A stretch of 6,923 bases of DNA from Acidaminococcus fermentans (GCA_004555735.1 SFHH01000108.1:1-6923); one strand, 5' to 3'. Counted from the first letter of the stretch, positions 1-5,938 are shown. Numbers and translations: made by a program. The notes: generated from the letters alone by a model not told the origin.

Positions 1-38
1 ATGAAATACAGAAGAAACGCTTTGCGGAGGAGATAGGT

Positions 39-443
39 ATGCCGAGAATTATCAGAAACGCAATCAGGTGCAAAAAATGCGGGGACATCATCGAAAGCAC
101 CCGGAATATCCTGGCCGGCTGCACGGGACGGGTGGGCTGTACCTGCTATGAAATGAAATCCATCCTGCCGCCAGAAGAGATCATCTCTCCTTGCTACATC
201 CGGATGCTGGTAGAAGACCGGCCCGGGGTCTGGGCCACCATCGCTTCGGCCTTCGGGGAGAACAAGGTCAGCCTGAAGACCGTCGTCCAGAAACGTTCCC
301 TGGGCACGTTGGCGGAAATCGTCGTGATCACCTACGGCGTCTCGGAATTTGCCCTTCGGAAGGCAGCAGAGGCTCTGTCCAAATTGGCTGTGGTGGCACG
401 GATCTGCAACATCATCCGTGTGGAAGACAGCACCTTGGACTAA
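39..443 (+). CDS. Chimeric ORF: zinc-ribbon-like N-terminus fused to homoserine dehydrogenase C-terminal ACT domain
   Basis: From about residue 22 to the end, the 134-residue product reads like the end of a homoserine dehydrogenase: the linker RNILAGCTGRVGCTCY (22-37), then an ACT domain (about 52-130) with the ligand-site motif VEDRPGVWATIASAFG. In full-length enzymes (about 400-430 residues) this domain follows the NAD-binding and catalytic domains and mediates threonine feedback. Both of those domains are absent, so the protein cannot be an active dehydrogenase. Residues 1-20 instead have a CxxC knuckle (C11, C14) and RNAIRCKKCGDIIES, resembling the start of small zinc-ribbon proteins (I believe the DUF7695 type). 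Start: ATG with GGAGG at 26-30, 8 nt upstream. The frame is open to base 3 with no earlier start codon in view, so the gene could begin left of the window. thrB follows after 9 nt. It may be a deletion fusion, a free-standing ACT regulator or an assembly chimera. The ACT call is firm; function is unknown. Confidence 0.8.
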   Translation: MPRIIRNAIRCKKCGDIIESTRNILAGCTGRVGCTCYEMKSILPPEEIISPCYIRMLVEDRPGVWATIASAFGENKVSLKTVVQKRSLGTLAEIVVITYGVSEFALRKAAEALSKLAVVARICNIIRVEDSTLD

Positions 444-452
444 AGGAAGCAG

Positions 453-1388
453 GTGCGTACCATGGCAGGAAACAGCAGAAAAGTCACGGTACAGGTGCCA
501 GCCACATCCGCCAACTGCGGACCGGGCTTCGACTGCCTGGGGCTGGCTTGTACCCTTTATAATGTTTTCACCTATGAACTGGTATCGGAAGCCGAAGGCA
601 TCCATGTGACCGCCGAAGGACAAGGAGCGTCCAATCTGCCCCAGGGCCGGAACAACCTGGCCGCCCAGTCTTTTTACACCCTTTGGGAGAAACTCCAGCA
701 GCCGGATACAGGTTTGAAGATCACTTGTAAGATCCAGGTCCCTGTCTCCCGGGGCCTGGGCAGCAGCTCCACGGCCATTGTAGCCGGCCTGACTGCGGCC
801 AATGTCCTGGCAGGGAGCCCTCTTTCCAAAGAAGAGCTGGTGACAGAAGCAGCACGGATCGAAGGCCATCCCGATAATGTGGCTCCGGCCATCTTGGGCG
901 GCATCACCGTGAATGTGATGGAGAAGGGAAAAGTGGAAAGCCTGAAGCTGTCCCTGGCCAAACCGCTGAAACTGGTGGTCCTGGTACCTGCCCTGCCCCT
1001 GCCCACATCCAAAGCCCGGGCAGCCTTGCCGGAAAAGATCCTCCATAAAGATGCTGTCTATAATGTGAGCCGGGCAGCGCTTTTAGTTGGATCCCTGATG
1101 AGCGGGGACTACCATTTCCTGGGGACGGCGCTGGAGGACCGGCTCCACCAACCCTATCGGCTGCCCCTGATCCCTGGAGCGGCGGAAGCCCTGGAAGCAG
1201 CCCGGCAGGCCGGGGCCTATAACGGCATCATTTCCGGAGCTGGTTCAACGCTGCTGGCCTATGTCCCTGCTGAGGCCGATGCCCGAAAGATCGGGGAAGC
1301 CATGAAAAAGCCCTTTGCCCAGCGCCAGATGGAGACCACCCTGCATTTCCTGGACATCGATCCGGAAGGGGCCAGGGTGATCCGGTAA
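453..1388 (+). CDS. thrB: Homoserine kinase (GHMP family)
   Basis: Phosphorylates L-homoserine with ATP to O-phospho-L-homoserine, the penultimate step of threonine synthesis, in the cytoplasm. The 311 residues match the usual ThrB length (about 300). The three GHMP signatures are visible: VPATSANCGPGFD near residues 15-27, the glycine/serine-rich phosphate-binding loop PVSRGLGSSSTA at 97-108 followed by EGHPDN at 137-142, and the C-terminal loop GIISGAGSTLLA at 258-269. The start is ambiguous. GTG at 453 has AGGA 5 nt upstream (444-447), and I favour it weakly. ATG at 462 (MAGNSRK...) would have only AGG at 451-453 in good position. Either start leaves all motifs intact. The gene sits 9 nt after the ACT-domain ORF and 16 nt before the UPF0173 gene, so it is mid-operon. 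A complete homoserine dehydrogenase is not upstream as would be usual for hom-thrB. Confidence 0.95.
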   Translation: MRTMAGNSRKVTVQVPATSANCGPGFDCLGLACTLYNVFTYELVSEAEGIHVTAEGQGASNLPQGRNNLAAQSFYTLWEKLQQPDTGLKITCKIQVPVSRGLGSSSTAIVAGLTAANVLAGSPLSKEELVTEAARIEGHPDNVAPAILGGITVNVMEKGKVESLKLSLAKPLKLVVLVPALPLPTSKARAALPEKILHKDAVYNVSRAALLVGSLMSGDYHFLGTALEDRLHQPYRLPLIPGAAEALEAARQAGAYNGIISGAGSTLLAYVPAEADARKIGEAMKKPFAQRQMETTLHFLDIDPEGARVIR

Positions 1389-1404
1389 AGAAGGAGGAAA
1401 AGCT

Positions 1405-2070
1405 ATGCTGCAGTTCCATTATATCCACCATGCCTGTTTTACTTTGTGTGATGGGACCACGACGCTCCTGTTCGATCCCTATCTGGACGGGAATCCGGAA
1501 GGACTGTCCCCAGAAGATATCCAGGCTGATGTGATCTTTGTCTCCCATTTCCATGGCGACCATATGGGGTCTGCCTATGCCATTGCCAAAGCCAATGATG
1601 CCTTGCTCATCTCTACGGCAGAAATCGCTAACGATGCGGCTTCCCATGGGGTCCGAGCCCATGCTATGCATTTGGGAGGGACCCACAGCTTTCCTTTTGG
1701 ACGGGTACGGATCACCCCGGCTTTCCACGGCAGTGGGATCGCCGGTGGCCATGCCTGCGGATTCATCGTAGGATTTGGCGGGAAGACCGTGTATTTTGCC
1801 GGGGATACCAGTGTGTTCGGAGATATGGCTCTCCTGTCCCGGCTGGAAAAGATCGATGTGGCCCTGCTGCCCATCGGGGACAACTATACCATGGGGCCGA
1901 AAGATGCCCGTCTGGCGGCAGAACTGCTGGCCGTGCCTTTGGTCATCCCCATCCATTACAATACCTGGCCCATCATCGCCCAGGATCCGGAAGCTTTCAA
2001 AAAAGAGGTGGAAGCTACCACACACAGCAGAGTGGCTGTAGTAGAGCCAGGGAGCCGGCTTGACTTGTAA
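1405..2070 (+). CDS. UPF0173-type metal-dependent hydrolase (metallo-beta-lactamase fold)
   Basis: A 221-residue cytoplasmic protein of the metallo-beta-lactamase superfamily, most like the UPF0173/YtkL group, whose physiological substrate is not established. It shows the early DPYLDGNP segment (24-31) and the metal-binding motif SHFHGDH (47-53; H48, H50, D52, H53). Further ligands are a histidine in AFHGSG (H108), the aspartate of FAGDTSVFGD (D134) and the histidine of IPIHYNTWP (H184). This full set suggests a two-metal active site. Length is typical for the group. The start is well supported: AGGAGG at 1392-1397, 7 nt before ATG. There is no signal peptide or membrane segment. It lies 16 nt after thrB and is followed by a candidate terminator, so it is probably the last gene of that transcript. 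Co-transcription with thrB does not by itself indicate a role in threonine metabolism. Confidence 0.92.
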   Translation: MLQFHYIHHACFTLCDGTTTLLFDPYLDGNPEGLSPEDIQADVIFVSHFHGDHMGSAYAIAKANDALLISTAEIANDAASHGVRAHAMHLGGTHSFPFGRVRITPAFHGSGIAGGHACGFIVGFGGKTVYFAGDTSVFGDMALLSRLEKIDVALLPIGDNYTMGPKDARLAAELLAVPLVIPIHYNTWPIIAQDPEAFKKEVEATTHSRVAVVEPGSRLDL

Positions 2071-2089
2071 GAGGGGCCTTGGGATAAAA

Positions 2090-2131
2090 AACGGGGCTGT
2101 TGCGGAAGCGGCGGCCTCGTTACTCTTTTTT
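2090..2131 (+). terminator. Candidate rho-independent terminator after the thrB-UPF0173 run
   Basis: AACGGGGC (2090-2097) can pair with GCCTCGTT (2114-2121), including one G-U pair, to form an 8-bp stem. A GC-rich loop of 16 nt sits between the arms, and six T residues follow (2126-2131) after a 4-nt gap. The large loop and the gap make it weaker than a textbook terminator. Its position, 20 nt past a stop codon and just before a promoter, supports the call. Confidence 0.5.
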
Positions 2132-2148
2132 GGGATTTATGCTATAAT
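2120..2148 (+). promoter_or_regulatory. Extended -10 sigma-A-type promoter for the regulator-kinase-dipeptidase operon
   Basis: A perfect TATAAT (2143-2148) is preceded by TG one base away (TGC at 2140-2142), an extended -10 element. The -35 region at 17-bp spacing reads TTACTC (2120-2125), a poor match to TTGACA, which is tolerated with an extended -10. Transcription would start near 2155. The -35 region overlaps the foot of the preceding candidate terminator. Confidence 0.7.
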
Positions 2149-2251
2149 AGATAAAATAGAACGCTGCGATAAGCGCTCTGGTACTTGGGAGCCTTGGGAA
2201 AAAGGATCCTGCAACCCGGCAGGTTCCCTGCCAGAAGAGTGAGGGCTGTCT
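2149..2251 (+). promoter_or_regulatory. Structured 5' leader of the two-component operon
   Basis: The roughly 97-nt untranslated leader contains GGCAGG (2218-2223), which pairs perfectly with CCTGCC (2227-2232) around a 3-nt loop, 8 nt before the GAGGG ribosome-binding site (2241-2245; 6 nt before ATG 2252). An upstream CCTGC (2208-2212) can instead pair with GCAGG (2219-2223), so the two stems exclude each other. CTTGGGA occurs twice nearby (2184-2190 and 2193-2199), with a third copy at 2078-2084. It does not match any riboswitch consensus I know. A short reading frame here (2060-2242) has no ribosome-binding site or protein-like composition, and I do not call it a gene. Confidence 0.4.
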
Positions 2252-2950
2252 ATGAACAAACAACAGACTGTATTGATTGCGGATGATGAACCGCAGATCC
2301 GCGAAATCTTAAGCATTTATTTCAAGAAAGAAGGCTTCAAGGTCATCGAGGCGGCCGATGGGGCGGAAGCCCTGGTCCAAGTCCAGGCCGGGAAACCGGA
2401 TATCATCCTGCTGGACATCATGATGCCGGTATTGGATGGGCTGGAAGTCTGCAAACAGGTCCGCAAGATCTCTGATATCCCCATCATCATGCTGACAGCC
2501 AAGGATTCGGATGATGATCGGATCCTGGGGCTGGAGATCGGGGCGGATGATTATATCTCCAAACCTTTCAATACAAGAGAAGTGGTAGCCAGGGTCAAAG
2601 CCGTGCTCCGGCGGACCAATGCCTCCATCAGCAGCCAGAATAAGCAGGTGCTGGAATATCCCAACCTGATGATCAACCTCAGTGAATACCGGGTCGTAGC
2701 CTTTGGCCGGGAAATCACCTTTACAGCCAAGGAGATGGAACTCCTCTGGTGCCTGGCTTCCAATCCCGGGATCGTGTTCAGCCGGAACCAGCTGCTGGAA
2801 AAGATCTGGGGCTATACCTATTACGGCGATACCCGGACCGTGGATACCCACATCAAACGGGTCCGGCATAAACTGGATATCCCCCCGGATTCTACTTGGG
2901 ACATCATGACCGTATGGGGTGTAGGGTATAAATTCGAGGTCAAAAAGTGA
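2252..2950 (+). CDS. OmpR/PhoB-family DNA-binding response regulator
   Basis: A 232-residue cytoplasmic transcription factor, presumably phosphorylated by the kinase encoded next. The receiver domain (about residues 5-121) has the acidic pair D11/D12, the phosphoacceptor D55 in IILLDIMMP, T82 and K104 in the SKPF motif; all key residues are present. After a linker, a winged-helix DNA-binding domain (about 135-230) ends with the typical recognition and wing segment GDTRTVDTHIKRVRHKL and VWGVGYKFE. The ATG start has GAGGG at 2241-2245. The stop overlaps the kinase start by 4 bp (GTGA), implying translational coupling. By sequence style it belongs with WalR/ResD/VanR-like regulators, but I cannot assign an orthologue. 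Autoregulation through the CTTGGGA repeats in the leader is possible but only inferred. Confidence 0.95.
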   Translation: MNKQQTVLIADDEPQIREILSIYFKKEGFKVIEAADGAEALVQVQAGKPDIILLDIMMPVLDGLEVCKQVRKISDIPIIMLTAKDSDDDRILGLEIGADDYISKPFNTREVVARVKAVLRRTNASISSQNKQVLEYPNLMINLSEYRVVAFGREITFTAKEMELLWCLASNPGIVFSRNQLLEKIWGYTYYGDTRTVDTHIKRVRHKLDIPPDSTWDIMTVWGVGYKFEVKK

Positions 2951-4596
2951 AAAAGTCATTAAGCACCAGGCTCATGTACAGTTACATGGGCCTGATTCTG
3001 GCTATTATCGTAGGGATTTCCATCGGACTCAGTTACCTGATCACCGATTATTTCTTCCGGACCAAGGAACTGGAACTCAATGATAAGGGCGGCCAGGTGG
3101 CCATGATGATCCGGTATTTCGATGCCATGAGCATGGATAAGGCCATCCTGCGGGAATATCTCACGTCCATGGACCAGCTGGTAGGGGCCCGGATCTGGGT
3201 GTTCAACAAGCAGTTCGATCTGATCGCGGCCTCGGAAACCGGGACCGAGTACGAGCAGGGTCGGGAAGGAAACGATTCCAAGCAGGAACGGGAAGCACGC
3301 CGACGGGAAAAATGGATGCAGAGCGTGGCTGCCATCGACAAGCAGATCCGGCAGAGCGGGAACGGCCACGAACGGTTCCAGAAGATCCTTACCAAAGTAT
3401 ATGGCGGAGAACGGGTCAACGAACGGATCTACCATCCTTACTACAAGGAGCAGGTCCTGATGGTGGGGATCCCCCTGAAGGACAACCATGGCACGGTTTC
3501 TGGGGCTATGCTGCTGGCTTCCCCCTTGGGCGGACTGAACCGTGTCCTGAAGGACATCTATATCTATACCATCATCGTAGGAATCATTGCCCTGTGCATC
3601 AGCGTGATCATCGTCAGCGGACTGACCCGTCGGATGGTCAAACCGCTGATTTCTATGAAGAACTCCGCAAAAGCCATTGCCTTAGGGGACTACTCCCTGA
3701 AAGTAGCGGTGGACGGAGATGATGAAATCGCTGATCTGGGCCGCAGCCTGAATTCCTTGGGACGGGACCTGGAACAGTTTGTCCGGAAGACCCGGAAGAT
3801 GGAAAAGATGCGCCGGGATTTCGTAGCCAATGTGTCCCATGAACTCCGGACTCCCATCACCATCATCCAGGGCTATAATGAAGCCCTGTCCGATGGGACC
3901 ATCACCGATCCGGAAGATGTGAAGAAATACCGGAAGCTGATCAACGATGAGACCCAGCGGCTGGAACGGCTGATCAACGAACTGCTGGATATCAGCCGGC
4001 TCCAGAGGGGAGAAGGAGAGGAAGTGGAACCCATCCCCCTGGGGAAAGTGGTAGAAAGTGTAGTGAACATGCTGGAAGGCCGGGCCCAGAAACGGGATAT
4101 CCGGCTGGAACAGTATGTGGACGACAGCCTCCTGGTCTTGGGCAATGGGGACCGGCTGTACCAGCTGGTAATGATCCTGGGGGACAATGCCATCAAATAT
4201 TCCCCGGACAGCTCTGTGATCCGCTTCCAGGTCATAAAGAACCGGCAGGGCGGTGTCATCCTTACGGTGGTGGACCAGGGATACGGGATCCCCGAAGAGG
4301 ACATCCCCTACATCTGGGAACGGTTCTATAAGGCGGATAAATCCCATTCCCGCCATATCCCCGGCACGGGCCTGGGACTGGCCATCGGGAAGGAAATCAT
4401 CCGGATGCACAAGGCAAAGGTCCAGGTGAAGAGCAAGGTGGGCAAGGGGACGGCTTTTGTGATTACCTTCCCTCCTTTCCAGGAAAAACCGAAAGTGACC
4501 CAAGATGGTGCCCATGAAGCCGAAGTGGTGGAGAATATCCAGCCTCTGGCGGAAGATGATACCGTTGCGCAGGAAGAGGAGGAGAGAAATGGGTAA
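2947..4596 (+). CDS. Transmembrane sensor histidine kinase (HAMP-HisKA-HATPase_c)
   Basis: A 549-residue membrane kinase paired with the preceding regulator. In order: first membrane helix about 8-33; an extracytoplasmic sensor region about 38-203, with a charged stretch at 105-123 and no family I can name; second helix about 205-225; HAMP about 226-280; dimerisation/phosphotransfer domain with the H-box FVANVSHELRTP (H298); then the ATPase domain with N-box LGDNAIKYSP (N414), G1 DQGYGIP (443-449), F-box WERFYKADKS and G2 GTGLGLAIGKEI (473-484). All catalytic motifs are intact. Start is GTG, overlapping the regulator stop by 4 bp, with GAGG at 2936-2939, 7 nt upstream. A tail of about 35 mostly acidic residues follows the ATPase domain. 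Its last codons (EEEERN) also form the Shine-Dalgarno of the next gene, which overlaps by 8 bp. The signal sensed is unknown; the downstream dipeptidase hints at cell-wall or peptide cues. Confidence 0.95.
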   Translation: MKKSLSTRLMYSYMGLILAIIVGISIGLSYLITDYFFRTKELELNDKGGQVAMMIRYFDAMSMDKAILREYLTSMDQLVGARIWVFNKQFDLIAASETGTEYEQGREGNDSKQEREARRREKWMQSVAAIDKQIRQSGNGHERFQKILTKVYGGERVNERIYHPYYKEQVLMVGIPLKDNHGTVSGAMLLASPLGGLNRVLKDIYIYTIIVGIIALCISVIIVSGLTRRMVKPLISMKNSAKAIALGDYSLKVAVDGDDEIADLGRSLNSLGRDLEQFVRKTRKMEKMRRDFVANVSHELRTPITIIQGYNEALSDGTITDPEDVKKYRKLINDETQRLERLINELLDISRLQRGEGEEVEPIPLGKVVESVVNMLEGRAQKRDIRLEQYVDDSLLVLGNGDRLYQLVMILGDNAIKYSPDSSVIRFQVIKNRQGGVILTVVDQGYGIPEEDIPYIWERFYKADKSHSRHIPGTGLGLAIGKEIIRMHKAKVQVKSKVGKGTAFVITFPPFQEKPKVTQDGAHEAEVVENIQPLAEDDTVAQEEEERNG

Positions 4597-5611
4597 GAAA
4601 ACAGGGATCCTATCAGTTTGGCTGGCCTTTGGCCTTTCCCTGACGGCCTGGGGCGGTGGCTGGGAACCGGAGGACCTGAACCGGGAAGAAGCGGCACTGA
4701 TCGGGTTTTACCAGGGCAATGGAGAGCAGGTGGCAGTACGGGAGGACAAAGGACAGCTCCAGCTGCTGTACCATTTCCAGCCCAAGGACCGGGATTATAC
4801 CGGCAGCAATGTGTATACCCTGGTCAAGAACCATTATGACAATTACGAGCTCCGGGAAGTGGGTCCCAATACGGATGCGGACAGTACCCTTCGTTTTGAT
4901 CGGGACAAGAACGGTCTGGGGATCAGCCTGAACCTGGGACAGAAAAGCTATACCCGCAGGTTCATGGGGGGAGAGAATGGTAAGCCCATCCGGGTGACGC
5001 CGGCCAGGCCTCTGGAAGAACTGCGGAAAGAAGCGGCTGTGGCTGTGCCCCCCAGCCTGCCCTATGACAAGACCGCAGAACTGGTGGACCTGGCCCAGGC
5101 AGTGCCAGGACTGAAGTTGGATCTCCGGTACACCACGGACAACAACCTGTTCGGGGCGCCTCTGGTGCTGAGCACCCAGGCTCTGCTGGACCGGAATGCA
5201 GCCCAGGCATTGGCGCGGGTCCAAGCGGGACTACGGCCCTATGGATATGGCCTGGTGGTCTGGGAAGCCTACCGTTCCTGGCAGGATTTTAAATTGGCTG
5301 CCCTGGCCCTGGGCAAAGAGCATGCCGCGATGCTGCCCAAGGCAGAAGCAGGCTATTCCCATAACTCCGGCCGGAGCATCGATGTGAGCCTGTACCAGCT
5401 GGATACCGGGGAAGAAGTGGCCATGATCTCAGATTTTGACGAACCTTCCCCGGCTCAGTACGCTCAGTTTGCTGGAGGAACCCAGAAACAGCGCTGCTTG
5501 CGGGACCTGCTCCGGCAGCAGATGACTCTCCAGGGGTTCACTGCCAGCGACATGGAGTGGTGGCATTTCGACTATGATGCTGGGAACCGGTATCAGGTGC
5601 TGAATCAGTGA
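4589..5611 (+). CDS. Exported VanX-like D-Ala-D-Ala dipeptidase (peptidase M15 family) with extra N-terminal domain
   Basis: A 340-residue zinc peptidase predicted to hydrolyse D-alanyl-D-alanine or a related D,D-peptide. The C-terminal domain (about 160-340) carries the M15D layout: R229 in WEAYRSW, zinc ligands H258 and D265 in YSHNSGRSIDVSLYQLDTGE, and EWWHF supplying catalytic E323 and zinc ligand H326. As I recall VanX (H116, D123, E181, H184), the H-D-E-H spacings are identical. The usual SxHxxGxAxD reads YxHxxGxSxD here. VanX is about 200 residues and cytoplasmic. This protein adds a hydrophobic signal-like segment (4-20, possible cleavage after LTA, no lipobox Cys) and a beta-rich domain (about 30-140) resembling lipocalin-like add-ons of secreted serine hydrolases. 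I chose ATG 4589 because GGAGG (4578-4582) lies 6 nt upstream and the signal sequence follows at once. An earlier in-frame start at 4505 would add 28 charged residues ahead of it. It overlaps the kinase by 8 bp. Likely roles are peptidoglycan turnover or D-Ala salvage; resistance is unproven. Confidence 0.88.
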   Translation: MGKKTGILSVWLAFGLSLTAWGGGWEPEDLNREEAALIGFYQGNGEQVAVREDKGQLQLLYHFQPKDRDYTGSNVYTLVKNHYDNYELREVGPNTDADSTLRFDRDKNGLGISLNLGQKSYTRRFMGGENGKPIRVTPARPLEELRKEAAVAVPPSLPYDKTAELVDLAQAVPGLKLDLRYTTDNNLFGAPLVLSTQALLDRNAAQALARVQAGLRPYGYGLVVWEAYRSWQDFKLAALALGKEHAAMLPKAEAGYSHNSGRSIDVSLYQLDTGEEVAMISDFDEPSPAQYAQFAGGTQKQRCLRDLLRQQMTLQGFTASDMEWWHFDYDAGNRYQVLNQ

Positions 5612-5613
5612 AT

Positions 5614-5639
5614 GGGGGCATGAAAAAATTCACACCCCC
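5614..5639 (+). terminator. Hairpin immediately after the dipeptidase gene (possible terminator)
   Basis: GGGGG (5614-5618) pairs with CCCCC (5635-5639), and inside it TGAA (5621-5624) pairs with TTCA (5629-5632) around an AAAA loop, separated by a symmetric 2-nt internal loop. It begins 3 nt after the stop codon. No T-tract follows, so it may be a transcript-stabilising hairpin rather than an intrinsic terminator. Confidence 0.45.
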
Positions 5640-5769
5640 GTCATACGTCATAGGTCCTACGTCGATGGAAGCCAGCTGGTGCTGGGGACGAATGCAAGAA
5701 AATCTATTGAATTCCATAGTAGGTTTTGAAATTTCAAAATCAATTTGGAAAAAATTGATTTCTATATAC
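5640..5769. other. Non-coding spacer between the operon and the insertion sequence
   Basis: I see no credible gene here. A perfect tandem 7-bp repeat, CGTCATA twice (5639-5652), runs into the near-palindrome TAGGTCCTA (5651-5659). CCAGC (5672-5676) can pair with GCTGG (5681-5685). From about 5700 the composition switches sharply to AT-rich. Short frames across it on both strands lack ribosome-binding sites and recognisable protein features. Confidence 0.5.
5724..5761. repeat. Two overlapping AT-rich palindromes beside the IS left end
   Basis: TTTTGAAATTTCAAAA (5724-5739) is a perfect 16-bp palindrome. It shares three bases with a second inverted repeat, AAATCAATTT (5737-5746) and AAATTGATTT (5752-5761), which are exact reverse complements separated by GGAAA. 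The candidate IS end starts 8 nt later. It may be an insertion hot-spot structure, a regulator site or a hairpin; the symmetry itself is certain. Confidence 0.7.
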
Positions 5770-5773
5770 TGTA

Positions 5774-5915
5774 CCCATAAGTGTGGACACTTTTCAAGAG
5801 TCACCCTTCCCCCAAAATTTGGACAGGAATACAATTCGTATCCGGTTTTTTGTACAGACTTCTTTTTGGACCCTGTCCGTTAGACATGTACATTTCGAAC
5901 CCAATGGATTGGACA
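5774..5915. repeat. Three CCCA-N6/7-TGGACA repeats in the IS leader
   Basis: CCCATAAGTGTGGACA (5774-5789), CCCAAAATTTGGACA (5811-5825) and CCCAATGGATTGGACA (5900-5915) share CCCA and TGGACA ends with variable centres. In addition, GGACAGG (5821-5827) is inverted as CCTGTCC (5872-5878). They look like end or sub-terminal transposase-binding sites of the element, though this is inferred from position alone. Confidence 0.55.
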
Positions 5916-5938
5916 CAGCTGGTTGTATGTGGTATTCT
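5909..5938 (+). promoter_or_regulatory. Possible transposase promoter
   Basis: TTGGAC (5909-5914) and TATTCT (5933-5938) are separated by 18 bp and lie 30 nt before the orfA start. Both hexamers are imperfect. The -35 sequence coincides with the third TGGACA repeat, which would let bound transposase repress its own transcription, as in other IS3 elements; this is inference. Confidence 0.3.

Noticed and set aside
1228..2025. A long (265-codon) - strand frame opposite thrB and the UPF0173 gene
   Set aside because: It mirrors two clearly conserved genes and arises from GC-rich codon bias.
2060..2242. A 60-codon + strand frame between the hydrolase and the response regulator
   Set aside because: It has no ribosome-binding site, overlaps the preceding gene's end, and runs through the terminator, promoter and leader; the peptide has no protein-like pattern.
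2149..2251. SAM or cobalamin riboswitch in the leader
   Set aside because: Fragments such as CCCGGCAGG are reminiscent, but the conserved cores of these riboswitches are missing and the downstream gene does not fit.
3682..4515. A long - strand frame opposite the kinase
   Set aside because: It lies wholly within the kinase catalytic region, whose motifs are intact on the + strand.
4505..4588. Earlier in-frame start for the dipeptidase
   Set aside because: It would put 28 basic residues before the signal-like segment and lies inside the kinase gene; ATG 4589 has an ideal ribosome-binding site.
2252..5611. A true vancomycin-resistance cassette
   Set aside because: No D-Ala-D-Lac/Ser ligase or VanH-type dehydrogenase gene is present, and the dipeptidase appears exported rather than cytoplasmic.
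5538..5834. A 98-codon - strand frame across the spacer
   Set aside because: It overlaps the conserved end of the dipeptidase and the repeat-rich spacer; no start signal or domain is visible.
5608..5883. A 91-codon + strand frame after the dipeptidase
   Set aside because: It crosses hairpins, the AT-rich palindromes and the candidate IS end; its composition is not protein-like and no proper start signal is seen.
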